48,790 nucleotides of DNA from Acetonema longum DSM 6540. GTDB lineage: Bacteria; Bacillota; Negativicutes; Sporomusales; Acetonemataceae. Below the pieces are notes generated by a model. That model was not told the DNA's origin. It made no database searches and worked only from the letters and a program-made list of their open reading frames with translations. This document shows, piece after piece, positions 16,764-25,786 of this stretch (the first letter of the stretch is position 1; each line of letters begins with the position of its first letter). Both the position numbers and the translations under genes were made by a program. The stretch lies in contig NZ_AFGF01000102.1 in assembly GCF_000219125.1 (NCBI RefSeq), forward strand, positions 1 through 48,790, given 5' to 3'.

Positions 16764-17647
16764 CTGACACGTTAAAAGAGTACTGCCGGCAAAAAGTCGC
16801 TTGCATTGATCATAAACTGGAACTCTTACTGCCCAAACAGGGCCAATATCCTCCGGTCATTCTTGAGGCCATGCGCTACAGTGTTTTTGCCGGCGGCAAG
16901 CGGATGCGGCCTGTTTTGCTCATGGCCGCCGCCGATGCAGTCAATGGCAGGGGGGAAGAATACACTCATGTGGCGGCCGGGCTGGAAATGATACATACCT
17001 ATTCCTTGATTCATGACGACCTGCCGGCTATGGATGATGATGACTATCGACGGGGAAAGCCGACCAATCATAAAGTGTATGGTGAGGCTATGGCCATATT
17101 AGCAGGCGACGCCTTGCTGACTTACGCCTTTGAAGTCATGGGGCGTCAGCCGGACGTGCTTTCTGATGTATTGCTGCGGGTCATCGCCGAAATTGCCGCT
17201 GCTGTCGGCCCTCTGGGCATGGTAGGGGGACAGGCCATGGATCTTTTTTCCGAAGGAAAACAAATCGGTTTGCAGGAAATTGAGTATCTGCATAAGGCAA
17301 AAACCGGCGCGCTGTTTAAGGCTTCTATCAGGGCCGGCGCCATGCTGGCCGGGGCAGGGGAGGAGCAACTTCAGGACCTGACTCAATACTCCGACTATTT
17401 CGGCCTGGCTTTCCAGATTACCGATGATATTCTGGATGTAACCGGCAATCAAGCCGAGCTTGGCAAACCGGTGGGCAGTGACAGTAAAAATCAAAAAGCC
17501 ACTTATGTTTCTCTTTATTCTGTGGACAAAGCCAAGAGCATAGCCGGCGAAGCTGTGGACGGCGCCCTGAATACTCTGAAATTCTTCGGGCCGGAAGCGG
17601 ATATACTGCGCGATCTGGCTAAATATCTCCTTTCCCGCAATAATTAA
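16760..17647 (+). CDS. ispA: Geranylgeranyl/farnesyl diphosphate synthase
   Basis: A 295-residue trans-prenyltransferase that condenses isopentenyl diphosphate with allylic diphosphates to make farnesyl (possibly geranylgeranyl) diphosphate for undecaprenyl and quinone synthesis. The first aspartate-rich motif is in HDDLPAMDDDDYRRGKPT and the second is DDILD; the substrate-binding FAGGKRMRPVLL lies near residue 42. Length is typical of FPP synthases. It overlaps xseB by 4 bases and precedes dxs, which supplies the precursors of the same pathway. Confidence 0.94.
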   Translation: MTDTLKEYCRQKVACIDHKLELLLPKQGQYPPVILEAMRYSVFAGGKRMRPVLLMAAADAVNGRGEEYTHVAAGLEMIHTYSLIHDDLPAMDDDDYRRGKPTNHKVYGEAMAILAGDALLTYAFEVMGRQPDVLSDVLLRVIAEIAAAVGPLGMVGGQAMDLFSEGKQIGLQEIEYLHKAKTGALFKASIRAGAMLAGAGEEQLQDLTQYSDYFGLAFQITDDILDVTGNQAELGKPVGSDSKNQKATYVSLYSVDKAKSIAGEAVDGALNTLKFFGPEADILRDLAKYLLSRNN

Positions 17648-17678
17648 CAGCTGGGAGAGACTGCTGTCAAACCTTATT

Positions 17679-17708
17679 CTGATAACAAACAGCCGGATAT
17701 GTTATAAT
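17679..17708 (+). promoter_or_regulatory. Possible sigma-A promoter upstream of dxs
   Basis: A clear TATAAT at 17703-17708 lies 42 bases before the dxs GTG. The best -35 partner is CTGATA at 17679-17684 with an 18-base spacer, four of six matching TTGACA. Confidence 0.5.
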
Positions 17709-17749
17709 AAATAAAATGGTGTTTTTCTGGTGAAAGCGAGGAAAGACGC

Positions 17750-19636
17750 GTGTATTCTATACTGGAAAAAGTTGATCAACCGCAGGATTTAAAAAAATTG
17801 TCGGCTGTGGAAACAGAGCGGCTTGCTGACGAAATACGGCAATTGATTATACATACTGTCGCCAAAACCGGAGGGCATTTGGCGCCTAATTTAGGAGTCG
17901 TGGAGCTTACTTTGGCGCTTCACCGGGTATTCGACAGTCCCAGGGATAAAATTGTCTGGGATGTGGGACACCAGGCCTATGTTCATAAAATTCTGACCGG
18001 CCGCCGTCAGCAATTCAACACGCTGCGTACGCTGGGGGGGCTCAGCGGCTTCCCGAAACGGAGCGAAAGTGAACATGATGCCTTTGGCGTTGGCCATTCC
18101 AGCACTTCCATTTCTGCTGCCTTAGGCATTGCTTTGGCACGAGATATTAAACAGGAACAGTATCAGGTATTAGCTGTCATCGGTGACGGCTCTCTTACCG
18201 GCGGTCAGGCCTTTGAGGCTTTGAATCATGCCGGGCAGTCAGGCACTAAGCTGATTGTGGTATTAAATGATAATGAAATGTCTATTGCAAAAAATGTGGG
18301 CGCCATGTCCGATTATCTGACTAAGCTTAGATCTGACCCTGCCTATTCGCGAATGAAGCGGGACATAGAGTATGTTTTGCGCCGGATTCCAGCCATTGGC
18401 GACAGTGTGGCCAAAACCCTGGAACGGGCGAAAGACAGCTTGAAATATTTCTTGGTTCCCGGCATGATTTTTGAAGACCTGGGATTTACTTATATCGGAC
18501 CGATTGATGGCCACAATGTCGCCAAATTATGCGAGACCTTTCAGGCAGCTAAGGCCATAGAAGGGCCTGTGCTGGTCCATGTCATCACTCAAAAAGGCAG
18601 GGGATATGGCCCGGCAGAATCCAATGCCGATAAATTCCACGGAACGGGCCCTTTTTGCGTGGATACAGGCGAAATCATAAAAAACAGCAATACTGCGCCC
18701 ACCTATACATCTGTCTTTGGTCAAGCTATGCTGGAAGTAGCCGGTCAGGACCCGCGCATTGTGGCGATTACCGCCGCCATGTCTGAGGGCACGGGATTAA
18801 AGAGCTTTGCGCAAAAATTTCCCCAGCGCTTTTTTGATGTGGGAATTGCCGAGCCTCACGCCGTAACGCTGGCGGCCGCCATGGCTTCCCAGGGGATGAA
18901 ACCGGTTGTGGCCATCTATTCTACCTTTATGCAGCGGGCTTATGATCAGATTATCCATGACATTTGCCTGCAGAACCTGCCGGTGGTGCTGTGTTTGGAC
19001 CGAGCCGGCATAGTAGGCGAGGATGGGGCGACCCATCAGGGGGTATTTGATTTATCCTATTTGCGGACTGTGCCGAATTTAACGGTTATGGCGCCCCGGG
19101 ATGAAAATGAGTTGCGGCATATGCTGTATACAGCTATAAAGTCCGATTCTCCGACAGCCATTCGTTACCCTCGCGGCAGCGGGCGGGGAACAACTTTGGA
19201 GCCTTGCCGGACTGTCGATATCGGCAAGGCTGAAATCCTGAAGGAAGGAAAAGACCTGGCGCTGGTGGCTATCGGTTCCATGGTCGGGGCCGCGGAACAG
19301 GCCAGTGATATTCTAAGCCGCCAGGGGATTAGCGCCGGCGTGGTGAATGCCCGTTTTGTTCAGCCGCTGGATCAGGCCCTTTTGCAAAGTCTGGCCCGAA
19401 AGGTCGGTTTCCTGGTTACCATCGAGGATAATGTTTTAGCGGGAGGATTTGGCGCTGCGGTTGCGGAATATGTTAGTGACCGGCATTGGTACGGGGTCAA
19501 GCTGTTTAGGCTGGGGCTGCCTTCCCGATTTATCGAACATGGGAAACGGGATGAGCTGCTGGCCAAGTACGGGCTGAATCCTGAGGGCATAGCCCTCCAG
19601 GTGGAGCGGTTCTGGCAGGAGTTTGGCGCTAAATGA
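17750..19636 (+). CDS. dxs: 1-deoxy-D-xylulose-5-phosphate synthase
   Basis: A 628-residue thiamine-diphosphate transketolase-like enzyme that condenses pyruvate and glyceraldehyde-3-phosphate, the first step of the MEP isoprenoid pathway. Seen in order: HLAPNLGVVELTLALH, WDVGHQAYVHKILTGR, the ThDP/Mg motif GDGSLTGGQAFEALN, the central FHGTGPF, the catalytic-Glu region DRAGIVGEDGATHQG and the C-terminal transketolase domain. It starts at GTG 17750 after AGCGAGGAAAG, with its own promoter upstream. It overlaps the tlyA-like gene by 4 bases. Confidence 0.96.
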   Translation: MYSILEKVDQPQDLKKLSAVETERLADEIRQLIIHTVAKTGGHLAPNLGVVELTLALHRVFDSPRDKIVWDVGHQAYVHKILTGRRQQFNTLRTLGGLSGFPKRSESEHDAFGVGHSSTSISAALGIALARDIKQEQYQVLAVIGDGSLTGGQAFEALNHAGQSGTKLIVVLNDNEMSIAKNVGAMSDYLTKLRSDPAYSRMKRDIEYVLRRIPAIGDSVAKTLERAKDSLKYFLVPGMIFEDLGFTYIGPIDGHNVAKLCETFQAAKAIEGPVLVHVITQKGRGYGPAESNADKFHGTGPFCVDTGEIIKNSNTAPTYTSVFGQAMLEVAGQDPRIVAITAAMSEGTGLKSFAQKFPQRFFDVGIAEPHAVTLAAAMASQGMKPVVAIYSTFMQRAYDQIIHDICLQNLPVVLCLDRAGIVGEDGATHQGVFDLSYLRTVPNLTVMAPRDENELRHMLYTAIKSDSPTAIRYPRGSGRGTTLEPCRTVDIGKAEILKEGKDLALVAIGSMVGAAEQASDILSRQGISAGVVNARFVQPLDQALLQSLARKVGFLVTIEDNVLAGGFGAAVAEYVSDRHWYGVKLFRLGLPSRFIEHGKRDELLAKYGLNPEGIALQVERFWQEFGAK

Positions 19637-20493
19637 CCATAAACGAGACAGAAAGCATAGAAAGCATGGAAGAGAAAGAAAACAGGCCGGTGAAAAAAGA
19701 AAGATTGGATATTCTTCTTGTGGAGCGGGGGCTGGCCCCCAGCCGCGAGAGGGGCAAGGCCTACGTAATGGCCGGTCTGGTATTTGTAAATGATAAAAAA
19801 GTAGAAAAAGCAGGCGCTATGATCGCTTCAGATGCCTTGATCCGGGTGGCCGGCGATAGTATCGGCTATGTGAGCCGCGGTGGTCTCAAACTGGCAAAAG
19901 CTCTGCAAGTGTTTGATGTTGATTTAAACGATAAAACGATGATCGATATCGGCGCATCCACCGGCGGCTTTACTGATTGTGCCCTAAAAAACGGCGCAAA
20001 GCGGGTACATGCGATTGATGTAGGATACGGCCAACTGGCCTGGAGCCTTCGCACCGATCCCAGGGTTATCAATATGGAACGTACCAATATTCGTACGGTC
20101 ACCCTTGCCGATATTGGCGAGGCGGCAGATTTTATTTCCATTGATGTTGCCTTTATTTCCCTGCGCAAAGTATTGCCGGTGGCCAAAAATTTATTAAAAG
20201 AAAATGGTTGTATCATCGCCCTGATTAAACCGCAGTTTGAGGCCGGTAAAGAAAAGGTAGGGAAAAAAGGCGTCGTACGAGACCCTGAGGTACATATAGA
20301 CGTGATTCAGACCATCGTTGATTTTGCCCGGCAGGAAAGTCTTCTTCCCCAGGGTCTCACCTTTTCCCCTGTTAAGGGCCCGGAAGGCAATATTGAGTAT
20401 TTAGTCTATTTGCTGCAATCAGGGCAGGATCAGGTGGATTCGGCTTGTATCGCGCGGATTGTGGCATCTGCCGGTGAAGAACTTTCGTCTTGA
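19633..20493 (+). CDS. tlyA: TlyA-family 2'-O-ribose rRNA methyltransferase
   Basis: A 286-residue protein with an N-terminal S4 RNA-binding domain (RLDILLVERGLAPSRERGKAYVMAG, about residues 24-85) and a C-terminal FtsJ-like methyltransferase (DIGASTGGFTDCALKNGA is the SAM-binding motif I). TlyA proteins methylate cytidine 2'-OH groups in 16S and/or 23S rRNA. The first 20 residues are a charged extension (TESIESMEEKEN), longer than usual, and translation might instead begin further in. B. subtilis has the orthologue yqxC in the same place between dxs and argR. Confidence 0.92.
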   Translation: MTINETESIESMEEKENRPVKKERLDILLVERGLAPSRERGKAYVMAGLVFVNDKKVEKAGAMIASDALIRVAGDSIGYVSRGGLKLAKALQVFDVDLNDKTMIDIGASTGGFTDCALKNGAKRVHAIDVGYGQLAWSLRTDPRVINMERTNIRTVTLADIGEAADFISIDVAFISLRKVLPVAKNLLKENGCIIALIKPQFEAGKEKVGKKGVVRDPEVHIDVIQTIVDFARQESLLPQGLTFSPVKGPEGNIEYLVYLLQSGQDQVDSACIARIVASAGEELSS

Positions 20494-20507
20494 TGAGGAG
20501 GAGCAGC

Positions 20508-21368
20508 GTGCGGATTGGTTTGTTTCCCAATACTGGTAAACCTGGGGTAGAGAAAGTTCTTGCCCAAATCATTGCTCACCTGAAGGAAAAGAAGATAGAG
20601 TTTTTTTTGCCTGAGGAAAGTGCAGATCGTTTAGGCATGGCCGAATATGCCGGCAGTTGGGCTGATATAAAACAGGCAATCGGCATCGGCATTACCTTGG
20701 GAGGCGATGGAACCATCTTGCATGTGGCCCGGGACTTAGCTGCTGTCGGAATACCTGTATGCGGCATTAATATGGGGCATCTGGGCTTTTTAACGACGAT
20801 TGAACTTTCCGAGACTCTTGCTGCTTTGGATAGAATTCTGCAGGGCGACTATTGGATTGAAGAGCGGTTAATGTTAGAGGCTTCGGTTTTGTCTGACGGC
20901 AAAATCAGGCAGGTTACTACCGCCTTGAACGATGTAGTGATCACTCATGGGAGGATCTCCCGTTTAATCCGCTTAAACGTAGCTATAAACCATGAATTAG
21001 TAGCCCGCTATCCGGCCGACGGTCTGATTATTGCAACGCCAACCGGATCAACCGGGTATTCCCTTTCCGCCGGTGGCCCTATTGTCAATTCGGGGCTGGA
21101 AGCCATCCTGATTACACCGATTTGTCCCCATACTCTGTACTCCCGCTCGCTGCTGATTACGGCGGATGAAACCGTTCAGGTAGACATGGCGCCTTCACAG
21201 CACGACATTACTCTGACGATAGACGGGCAGCTGGCCTGTGAACTTTGGCCTGAAGATGTGATCACTGTCGGGAAATCACCGTTTAAAGCCAAGTTTGTCC
21301 GGTTTAACGACCGCAGTTTTTATCAGACGCTGCAGCGGAAATTACGCCGGGGGGATATAGAGGGATGA
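20508..21368 (+). CDS. nadK: NAD kinase
   Basis: A 286-residue ATP-dependent NAD kinase that makes NADP. Signatures: GGDGTILHVAR (catalytic Asp, nucleotide site), NMGHLGFLTTIE, and PTGSTGYSLSAGGPIV. I choose GTG 20508, five bases after AGGAGGAG; upstream in-frame TTG/ATG at 20490/20493 would put that site inside the gene. It is inserted here between tlyA and argR together with the methyltransferase gene, which it overlaps by 4 bases. Confidence 0.95.
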   Translation: MRIGLFPNTGKPGVEKVLAQIIAHLKEKKIEFFLPEESADRLGMAEYAGSWADIKQAIGIGITLGGDGTILHVARDLAAVGIPVCGINMGHLGFLTTIELSETLAALDRILQGDYWIEERLMLEASVLSDGKIRQVTTALNDVVITHGRISRLIRLNVAINHELVARYPADGLIIATPTGSTGYSLSAGGPIVNSGLEAILITPICPHTLYSRSLLITADETVQVDMAPSQHDITLTIDGQLACELWPEDVITVGKSPFKAKFVRFNDRSFYQTLQRKLRRGDIEG

Positions 21369-21934
21369 ATGTTGCCAATGCATTGCAAATGGCCCGGCAA
21401 ATCTTGCTGCCTAAGCTAAAAGATGCTTCGGTTATTCTTGATGCAACTGCCGGCAATGGCAAAGATACACTGTTCTTAGCCCAAAATACCCCGCCGGATG
21501 CGGTGATCTGGGCTTTTGATATACAACAGACGGCTCTTGCCTCTGCTGAAACACATTTGCGGCAAGCTGGATTTTTTCACAAAGTCCGCTTTATATGGGA
21601 TAGTCATGTTAATCTGTCGGAACACATTCACCAACCGATTGATGCGGCAGTATACAATCTGGGATATCTGCCCGGAAGCGATCATGGAATTACTACTGCG
21701 CCTGAATCTACCGTTTTATCCCTTGACCGCCTGATGCATCAATTAAATCAGTCGGGGTTAGTCGCCATTGTTGCTTACACCGGACATGAACCAGGTCTGG
21801 AAGAGCAAAAAGCCGTTCACGCCTTTTTGCAATCTTTACCGCAAAAAGATTTTGCGGTAGCTGGCTGGCAGATGCTCAATCAGATGAATAACCCGCCGAT
21901 GTTATACGTGATAGAGAGAATAAGGAGGGATTGA
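21365..21934 (+). CDS. YtqB/MnmM-family class I SAM methyltransferase
   Basis: A 189-residue Rossmann-fold methyltransferase. Motif I is ILDATAGNGKDTLFLA (about 24-39), motif II WAFDIQQTAL, and the catalytic-region motif is VYNLGYLPGSDH, typical of the old rRNA_methylase (YtqB) family. Members have since been assigned as MnmM, methylating nm5(s2)U34 of tRNA; I apply this by family only. It overlaps nadK by 4 bases and ends one base before the TTG start of argR. Confidence 0.85.
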   Translation: MNVANALQMARQILLPKLKDASVILDATAGNGKDTLFLAQNTPPDAVIWAFDIQQTALASAETHLRQAGFFHKVRFIWDSHVNLSEHIHQPIDAAVYNLGYLPGSDHGITTAPESTVLSLDRLMHQLNQSGLVAIVAYTGHEPGLEEQKAVHAFLQSLPQKDFAVAGWQMLNQMNNPPMLYVIERIRRD

Positions 21935-21935
21935 T

Positions 21936-22385
21936 TTGAAAGCTCTGCGGCATGCTAGAATTAAAGACATTATTGAAAATGCAGTGATTGAAACCCAGGA
22001 AGATCTGGCCGACGCCTTGCGCCGTGAAGGCATTGATGTGACTCAGGCCACGGTCTCACGAGATATTAAAGAACTGATGCTCATTAAAGTTCCCATTGGC
22101 GATGGTCGGTATCGTTACGCCTTTCCGCAGGAACCTAATATTTTGATATCACCGTCCCGCATGGAAAAAGTATTTCAGGACTCAGTGGTTACCATTAATT
22201 TCAGCGAAAACATTATCGTTTTGAAAACTTTACCGGGGTTGGCCCAGGCAGTAGCTTATACCATTGATAATGTAAAGTGGCCGGAAGTTATCGGGACGGT
22301 GGCAGGCGACGATGCCATTATGGTGGTGGTGAAACCGGCGGCGGCAGTGCCGGCGGTACTGGATAAATTCAACAATTTATTATAG
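21936..22385 (+). CDS. argR: Arginine repressor ArgR/AhrC
   Basis: A 149-residue repressor: N-terminal winged helix (TQEDLADALRREGIDVTQATVSRDIKEL) and C-terminal hexamerisation/arginine-binding domain (NIIVLKTLPGLAQAVAYTIDN, GTVAGDDAIMVVVK). The arginine-binding Asp-Asp pair is present, although the following Thr common in the family is Ala here. It starts at TTG 21936, six bases after AAGGAGGG. It controls arginine synthesis and breakdown elsewhere. The argR-recN pairing is widely conserved in Bacillota. Confidence 0.95.
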   Translation: MKALRHARIKDIIENAVIETQEDLADALRREGIDVTQATVSRDIKELMLIKVPIGDGRYRYAFPQEPNILISPSRMEKVFQDSVVTINFSENIIVLKTLPGLAQAVAYTIDNVKWPEVIGTVAGDDAIMVVVKPAAAVPAVLDKFNNLL

Positions 22386-22405
22386 CGGTTCGGGGGATGA
22401 TTTGT

Positions 22406-24118
22406 ATGCTGAAATCGCTGTCAGTAAGCAATTTTGCCTTAATTGATCATGCTAACATTGAATTTGCCGCAGGACTCAATGTGCTGACCGGTGAAACCGG
22501 CGCCGGCAAATCGATTTTGATTGACGCTTTGAGTACGATTCTGGGAGACCGGGCATCGGTTGAATCCATCAGAAGAAATTGTGAATATTTCCGGGTTGAG
22601 GCAGTATTTGAAGTAACGCAACATTCGCATCTTTATCCTTTGTTGGAAGAGCAAGGAATTCCTTTGGAAGATAATGGCCTGATCATTAACCGCCGTCTCA
22701 ACCGCAACGGTAAAAATACGGTGGTGATTAACGGCTGTCAGGTTCCTATTGCTGTTTTAAAGCAGATCGGCGATCAGTTAGTAGATATGCACGGCCAGCA
22801 TGAAAATCAGTCCCTGCTTCGTCCGGAATCCCATTTATCGATACTGGACCATTTTCAGGATGATATTATCAAAAGTCTAAATGCCTATAAAACGGTTTAT
22901 CATGACTGGGTACAGGTTAGAGCGGAGCTTAGCGTTCTCATGCAGCAGGTAAAAGATGCGGCTCAGCGTTCGGAGATGCTCCGCTGGCAGGTGGATGAGA
23001 TTTCCAAAGCCGCTCTTAAAACGGGTGAAGATGAACAGCTGGATCAGGAAATCAGGATTCTGGCTAACCGGGAGAAAATAGCCAACGCGACCCTGCGTTC
23101 CTATGCTATTTTGGCTCAGGGAATCAAGGGCGCCGGCGGCATCATTGCCGAAATGTCCGAGATCAAACGGGAATTAGACGGCGCTGGCCGTTATGACCCG
23201 GCTCTTGAGGAAAAAACCAGTGTCATTCGAGACTGCTTATATCAGTTAGAAGAGGTTGCCTCAGGCTTGCGCGATTATAATGATAAAATGGATTTTGAAC
23301 CCAACCGGCTGAATACACTGCAGGAAAGATCCAATCAGATTGCCACCTTAAAGCGAAAATACGGGGCTTCCATTGATGACATACTGGCCAGCTGTGAGCA
23401 GGCCCGGACTGAACTGGCTGCGGTGGAAGATTTTGATCAGCGCCGGCTGCAACTGGAAACGAGACAACGAGAATTGGAAGCGGTGCTGTCTCAGCGCTCT
23501 GCCGGCCTGGATGAACTTCGGCGTCAGGCAGCTCAGGAGATGGCCCGGCTGGTTACCGGCCATCTGACCCAACTAGGTATGCCTAATGCGGTATTTATTG
23601 TACAAGTTACGAAACAGGATCAGTATACGTTCCATGGACAAAATGAAGTGCGGTTCTTATTCTCCGCCAATAAAGGAGAGGACCCCAAACCTTTGAGCAA
23701 AGTAGCCTCCGGCGGGGAACTTTCCCGGGTCGCCCTGGCCTTCAAAGCGGTTGGCGCTCGGCGGGACCGGGTGGGCACGATGATCTTTGATGAAGTGGAT
23801 GCCGGGATAGGCGGTCTCACCGCCCAAATGGTAGGCGAAAAAATTGCGCTGGTGGCCGTTGACAAGCAGGTTTTGTGCATTACCCATTCGGCGCAGATCG
23901 CCTGCATGGCGGATCAACACATTTTTGTGGAAAAGCAGGAACAGGGAGAAGAGACCTGTACCATCATCAAAATTTTGGCCGAGGATGAAAGAGTTTTGGA
24001 ATTGTCTCGCATGACCTCAGGTGATAATGTGACAACAGTGTCGCTGGATAATGCGAGACAAATATTGGATAAAGCCAGAGAAAAAAAGGATTTCTTATTA
24101 AAACAGGCGAAAGCGTAA
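22406..24118 (+). CDS. recN: DNA repair protein RecN
   Basis: A 570-residue SMC-like ATPase acting early in double-strand break repair. Walker A GETGAGKSILIDAL is near residue 30, a long central coiled coil follows, and the C-terminal head has ASGGELSRVALAFK (signature) and MIFDEVDAGIGG (Walker B). ATG 22406 gives the standard MLKSLSVSNFALID start with GGGGGATGA correctly spaced; the ATG three codons earlier is less likely. Its TAA lies in the loop of the terminator. Confidence 0.95.
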   Translation: MLKSLSVSNFALIDHANIEFAAGLNVLTGETGAGKSILIDALSTILGDRASVESIRRNCEYFRVEAVFEVTQHSHLYPLLEEQGIPLEDNGLIINRRLNRNGKNTVVINGCQVPIAVLKQIGDQLVDMHGQHENQSLLRPESHLSILDHFQDDIIKSLNAYKTVYHDWVQVRAELSVLMQQVKDAAQRSEMLRWQVDEISKAALKTGEDEQLDQEIRILANREKIANATLRSYAILAQGIKGAGGIIAEMSEIKRELDGAGRYDPALEEKTSVIRDCLYQLEEVASGLRDYNDKMDFEPNRLNTLQERSNQIATLKRKYGASIDDILASCEQARTELAAVEDFDQRRLQLETRQRELEAVLSQRSAGLDELRRQAAQEMARLVTGHLTQLGMPNAVFIVQVTKQDQYTFHGQNEVRFLFSANKGEDPKPLSKVASGGELSRVALAFKAVGARRDRVGTMIFDEVDAGIGGLTAQMVGEKIALVAVDKQVLCITHSAQIACMADQHIFVEKQEQGEETCTIIKILAEDERVLELSRMTSGDNVTTVSLDNARQILDKAREKKDFLLKQAKA

Positions 24119-24139
24119 GCTTTCGCCTGTTTTAATAAG
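24094..24139 (+). terminator. Perfect 21-bp hairpin terminator of recN, stop codon in the loop
   Basis: A 21-base arm at 24094-24114 is the exact reverse complement of 24119-24139. The four-base loop GTAA holds the recN stop codon. The stem ends in A/T pairs on both sides (TTATTAAAA / TTTTAATAA), so it could act in both directions. Confidence 0.85.
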
Positions 24140-24194
24140 AAAAGTGGCGATAATAAGCTGCCGAGTCAATCTTTGCATTATAATCCGGAATAAT

Positions 24195-24224
24195 CCCGAT
24201 TTGAATCGGGAATTTCTATTTTTG
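24195..24224 (+). terminator. Weak second hairpin upstream of spoIVB
   Basis: CCCGAT-TTGA-ATCGGG at 24195-24210 followed by AATTTCTATTTTT. It has only six pairs and an interrupted T tract, and could be a leader structure of spoIVB instead of a terminator. Confidence 0.35.
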
Positions 24225-24305
24225 TGACTCTGTTTGCAATCAGTCCCGGCGAAATTAAAAATGCATAAAATGGGTAAAAATGTAATGAGGAGTGATCAAG
24301 GCGTT

Positions 24306-25661
24306 ATGGCAATAAAACGACGGTCTTTGATTGGAATAGGCATGATACTGCTGCTTGTTACATTTTGTTTTTCGCCGCAATTTACGAGTATCTATAATAT
24401 TCCGCCCACATTGAGAATCATCGAAGGCGAGACAGCTATTTTCACAGTCAGTTTTCCTTTGACAGTAGCCGTTCCCCGGGACTTGGAACAGGTGGTTCAG
24501 TTAAAATCGAATCCCCGATTTTCGGCAGACGGACTTTTAAATAGTCTTTCCCAACCGGTGACACTGGAGCCAATGAAGCGTGGAACAGCGAATGTGGAGT
24601 TCAAGTTATTGGGGATCATACCGCTGCGAACCGTAGAAGTCAACGTATTGCCTTCCATAAAATTATCCCCCGGAGGACAATCGATTGGCGTGGTGCTGCA
24701 TTCTCAAGGCGTGCTTGTTGTAGGAATTTCACCGGTTAAGACAACAAGCGGACTGAAGGTTCCGGCCAAAGAAACCGGCATACTGATTGGCGACAGTATT
24801 TTAAGCATGAATGGAGTGCCGGTGCAAAATGATTCTCAGGTGGCTGAAATCATCGACAAGGCAGGACAAAAAGGGGAACAGGTGGCTTTACTGATAAAAC
24901 GAGGGGAGCAACGCTTGCACTTTAACATAACACCCCAGTATTGCGAAGATACGAAACGACATCGCATCGGGCTATATGTCAGAGACAGCGCCGCCGGTGT
25001 GGGAACTTTAACCTTTTATGAACCGAGCACTTACACGTACGGCGCTTTGGGGCATGTAATCACCGATAATGACACGAATCAGCCCATTGATTGTCAGCAG
25101 GGAAAAATCGTCATAGCGACTGTTTCCGGGATTCAATTGGGGCGCAGAGGACACCCCGGTGAAAAGATCGGCATGTTTATTGAAGAGGACCAGACCATCG
25201 GCAATATCGAAAAAAATACGGCCTTCGGCATTTTCGGGCAGTTGGTGGAGCCCGTCAGCAATAACGTGTATCAGAATGCCATTCCTGTGGCATCCATGAG
25301 TCAGATCCAATTGGGACCGGCGGAAATGCTCACTGTGGTGGACGGGCAAACCATAGAGCCTTTCAAAATTGAAATAGAGAAGATCAATTTGCAGGAGGCG
25401 CCGGAAGCAAAAGGTCTGGTCATTAAGGTTACTGACGAGCGGTTATTGCAAAAAACAGGCGGCATCGTCCAGGGTATGAGTGGCAGCCCTATTATCCAGG
25501 ACGGGAAAATTGTCGGAGCCGTAACCCATGTTTTTGTGCACGATCCTACTAAAGGGTATGGCTGCTTCATGGATTGGATGCTTATGGAAAGCGGCTTAAT
25601 TCCTAAAAAAACCTCTCACACAGCGAGAAAACTATTTTCGTTTTCTCGCTGTTTCATTTAA
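24306..25661 (+). CDS. spoIVB: SpoIVB serine peptidase (sigma-K checkpoint)
   Basis: A forespore-secreted PDZ serine protease that signals activation of pro-sigma-K processing in the mother cell. Features in order: N-terminal membrane/signal segment, PDZ domain (KVPAKETGILIGDSILSMNG), then the peptidase domain with GMSGSPIIQDGKIVGAV (catalytic Ser about 394). The start is uncertain: ATG 24306 (451 residues) gives a normal N-terminus, but ATG 24285 and an upstream ATG at 24234 are in frame. The last 15 or so residues, after DWML, are encoded by the terminator hairpin and probably add an unstructured tail. Confidence 0.93.
   Translation: MAIKRRSLIGIGMILLLVTFCFSPQFTSIYNIPPTLRIIEGETAIFTVSFPLTVAVPRDLEQVVQLKSNPRFSADGLLNSLSQPVTLEPMKRGTANVEFKLLGIIPLRTVEVNVLPSIKLSPGGQSIGVVLHSQGVLVVGISPVKTTSGLKVPAKETGILIGDSILSMNGVPVQNDSQVAEIIDKAGQKGEQVALLIKRGEQRLHFNITPQYCEDTKRHRIGLYVRDSAAGVGTLTFYEPSTYTYGALGHVITDNDTNQPIDCQQGKIVIATVSGIQLGRRGHPGEKIGMFIEEDQTIGNIEKNTAFGIFGQLVEPVSNNVYQNAIPVASMSQIQLGPAEMLTVVDGQTIEPFKIEIEKINLQEAPEAKGLVIKVTDERLLQKTGGIVQGMSGSPIIQDGKIVGAVTHVFVHDPTKGYGCFMDWMLMESGLIPKKTSHTARKLFSFSRCFI
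25620..25656 (+). terminator. Terminator overlapping the 3' end of spoIVB
   Basis: ACAGCGAGAAAAC (25620-25632), loop of 7, GTTTTCTCGCTGT (25640-25652), then TTCATTT. The whole 13-pair hairpin lies inside the coding sequence, ahead of the stop at 25659-25661. Confidence 0.75.
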
Positions 25662-25667
25662 AATAAA

Positions 25668-25684
25668 TGTCGATAAATGTTGAT
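25668..25684 (+). promoter_or_regulatory. Tandem Spo0A-box-like sites upstream of spo0A
   Basis: TGTCGAT at 25668-25674 and TGTTGAT at 25678-25684 are direct repeats one helical turn apart, each one or two bases from the 0A-box TGTCGAA. They lie about 100 bases before the spo0A start. Binding is inferred. Confidence 0.4.
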
Positions 25685-25723
25685 AAATAACAAAAAAATA
25701 ATTGTATTTTTTTACCATGCCAG

Positions 25724-25750
25724 GAAGGAAGTTACTGCTCCTTGTCGAAT
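25724..25750 (+). promoter_or_regulatory. Sigma-H promoter overlapping a Spo0A box, upstream of spo0A
   Basis: GAAGGAAGT (25724-25732), 11-base spacer, GTCGAAT (25744-25750) matches the sigma-H consensus RnAGGAwWW-N11/12-RnnGAAT. An exact 0A-box core TGTCGAA at 25743-25749 overlaps the -10 element, so Spo0A could control its own promoter. Confidence 0.65.
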
Positions 25751-25786
25751 CATACTTACATAAGATAAACGGGGAGGGTATATGGC

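Noticed and set aside
24140-24305. Sigma-G/F promoter for spoIVB at CATTATA (24176-24182)
   Set aside because: The -10 matches loosely, but no acceptable -35 lies at the right distance. It is not reported as a feature.
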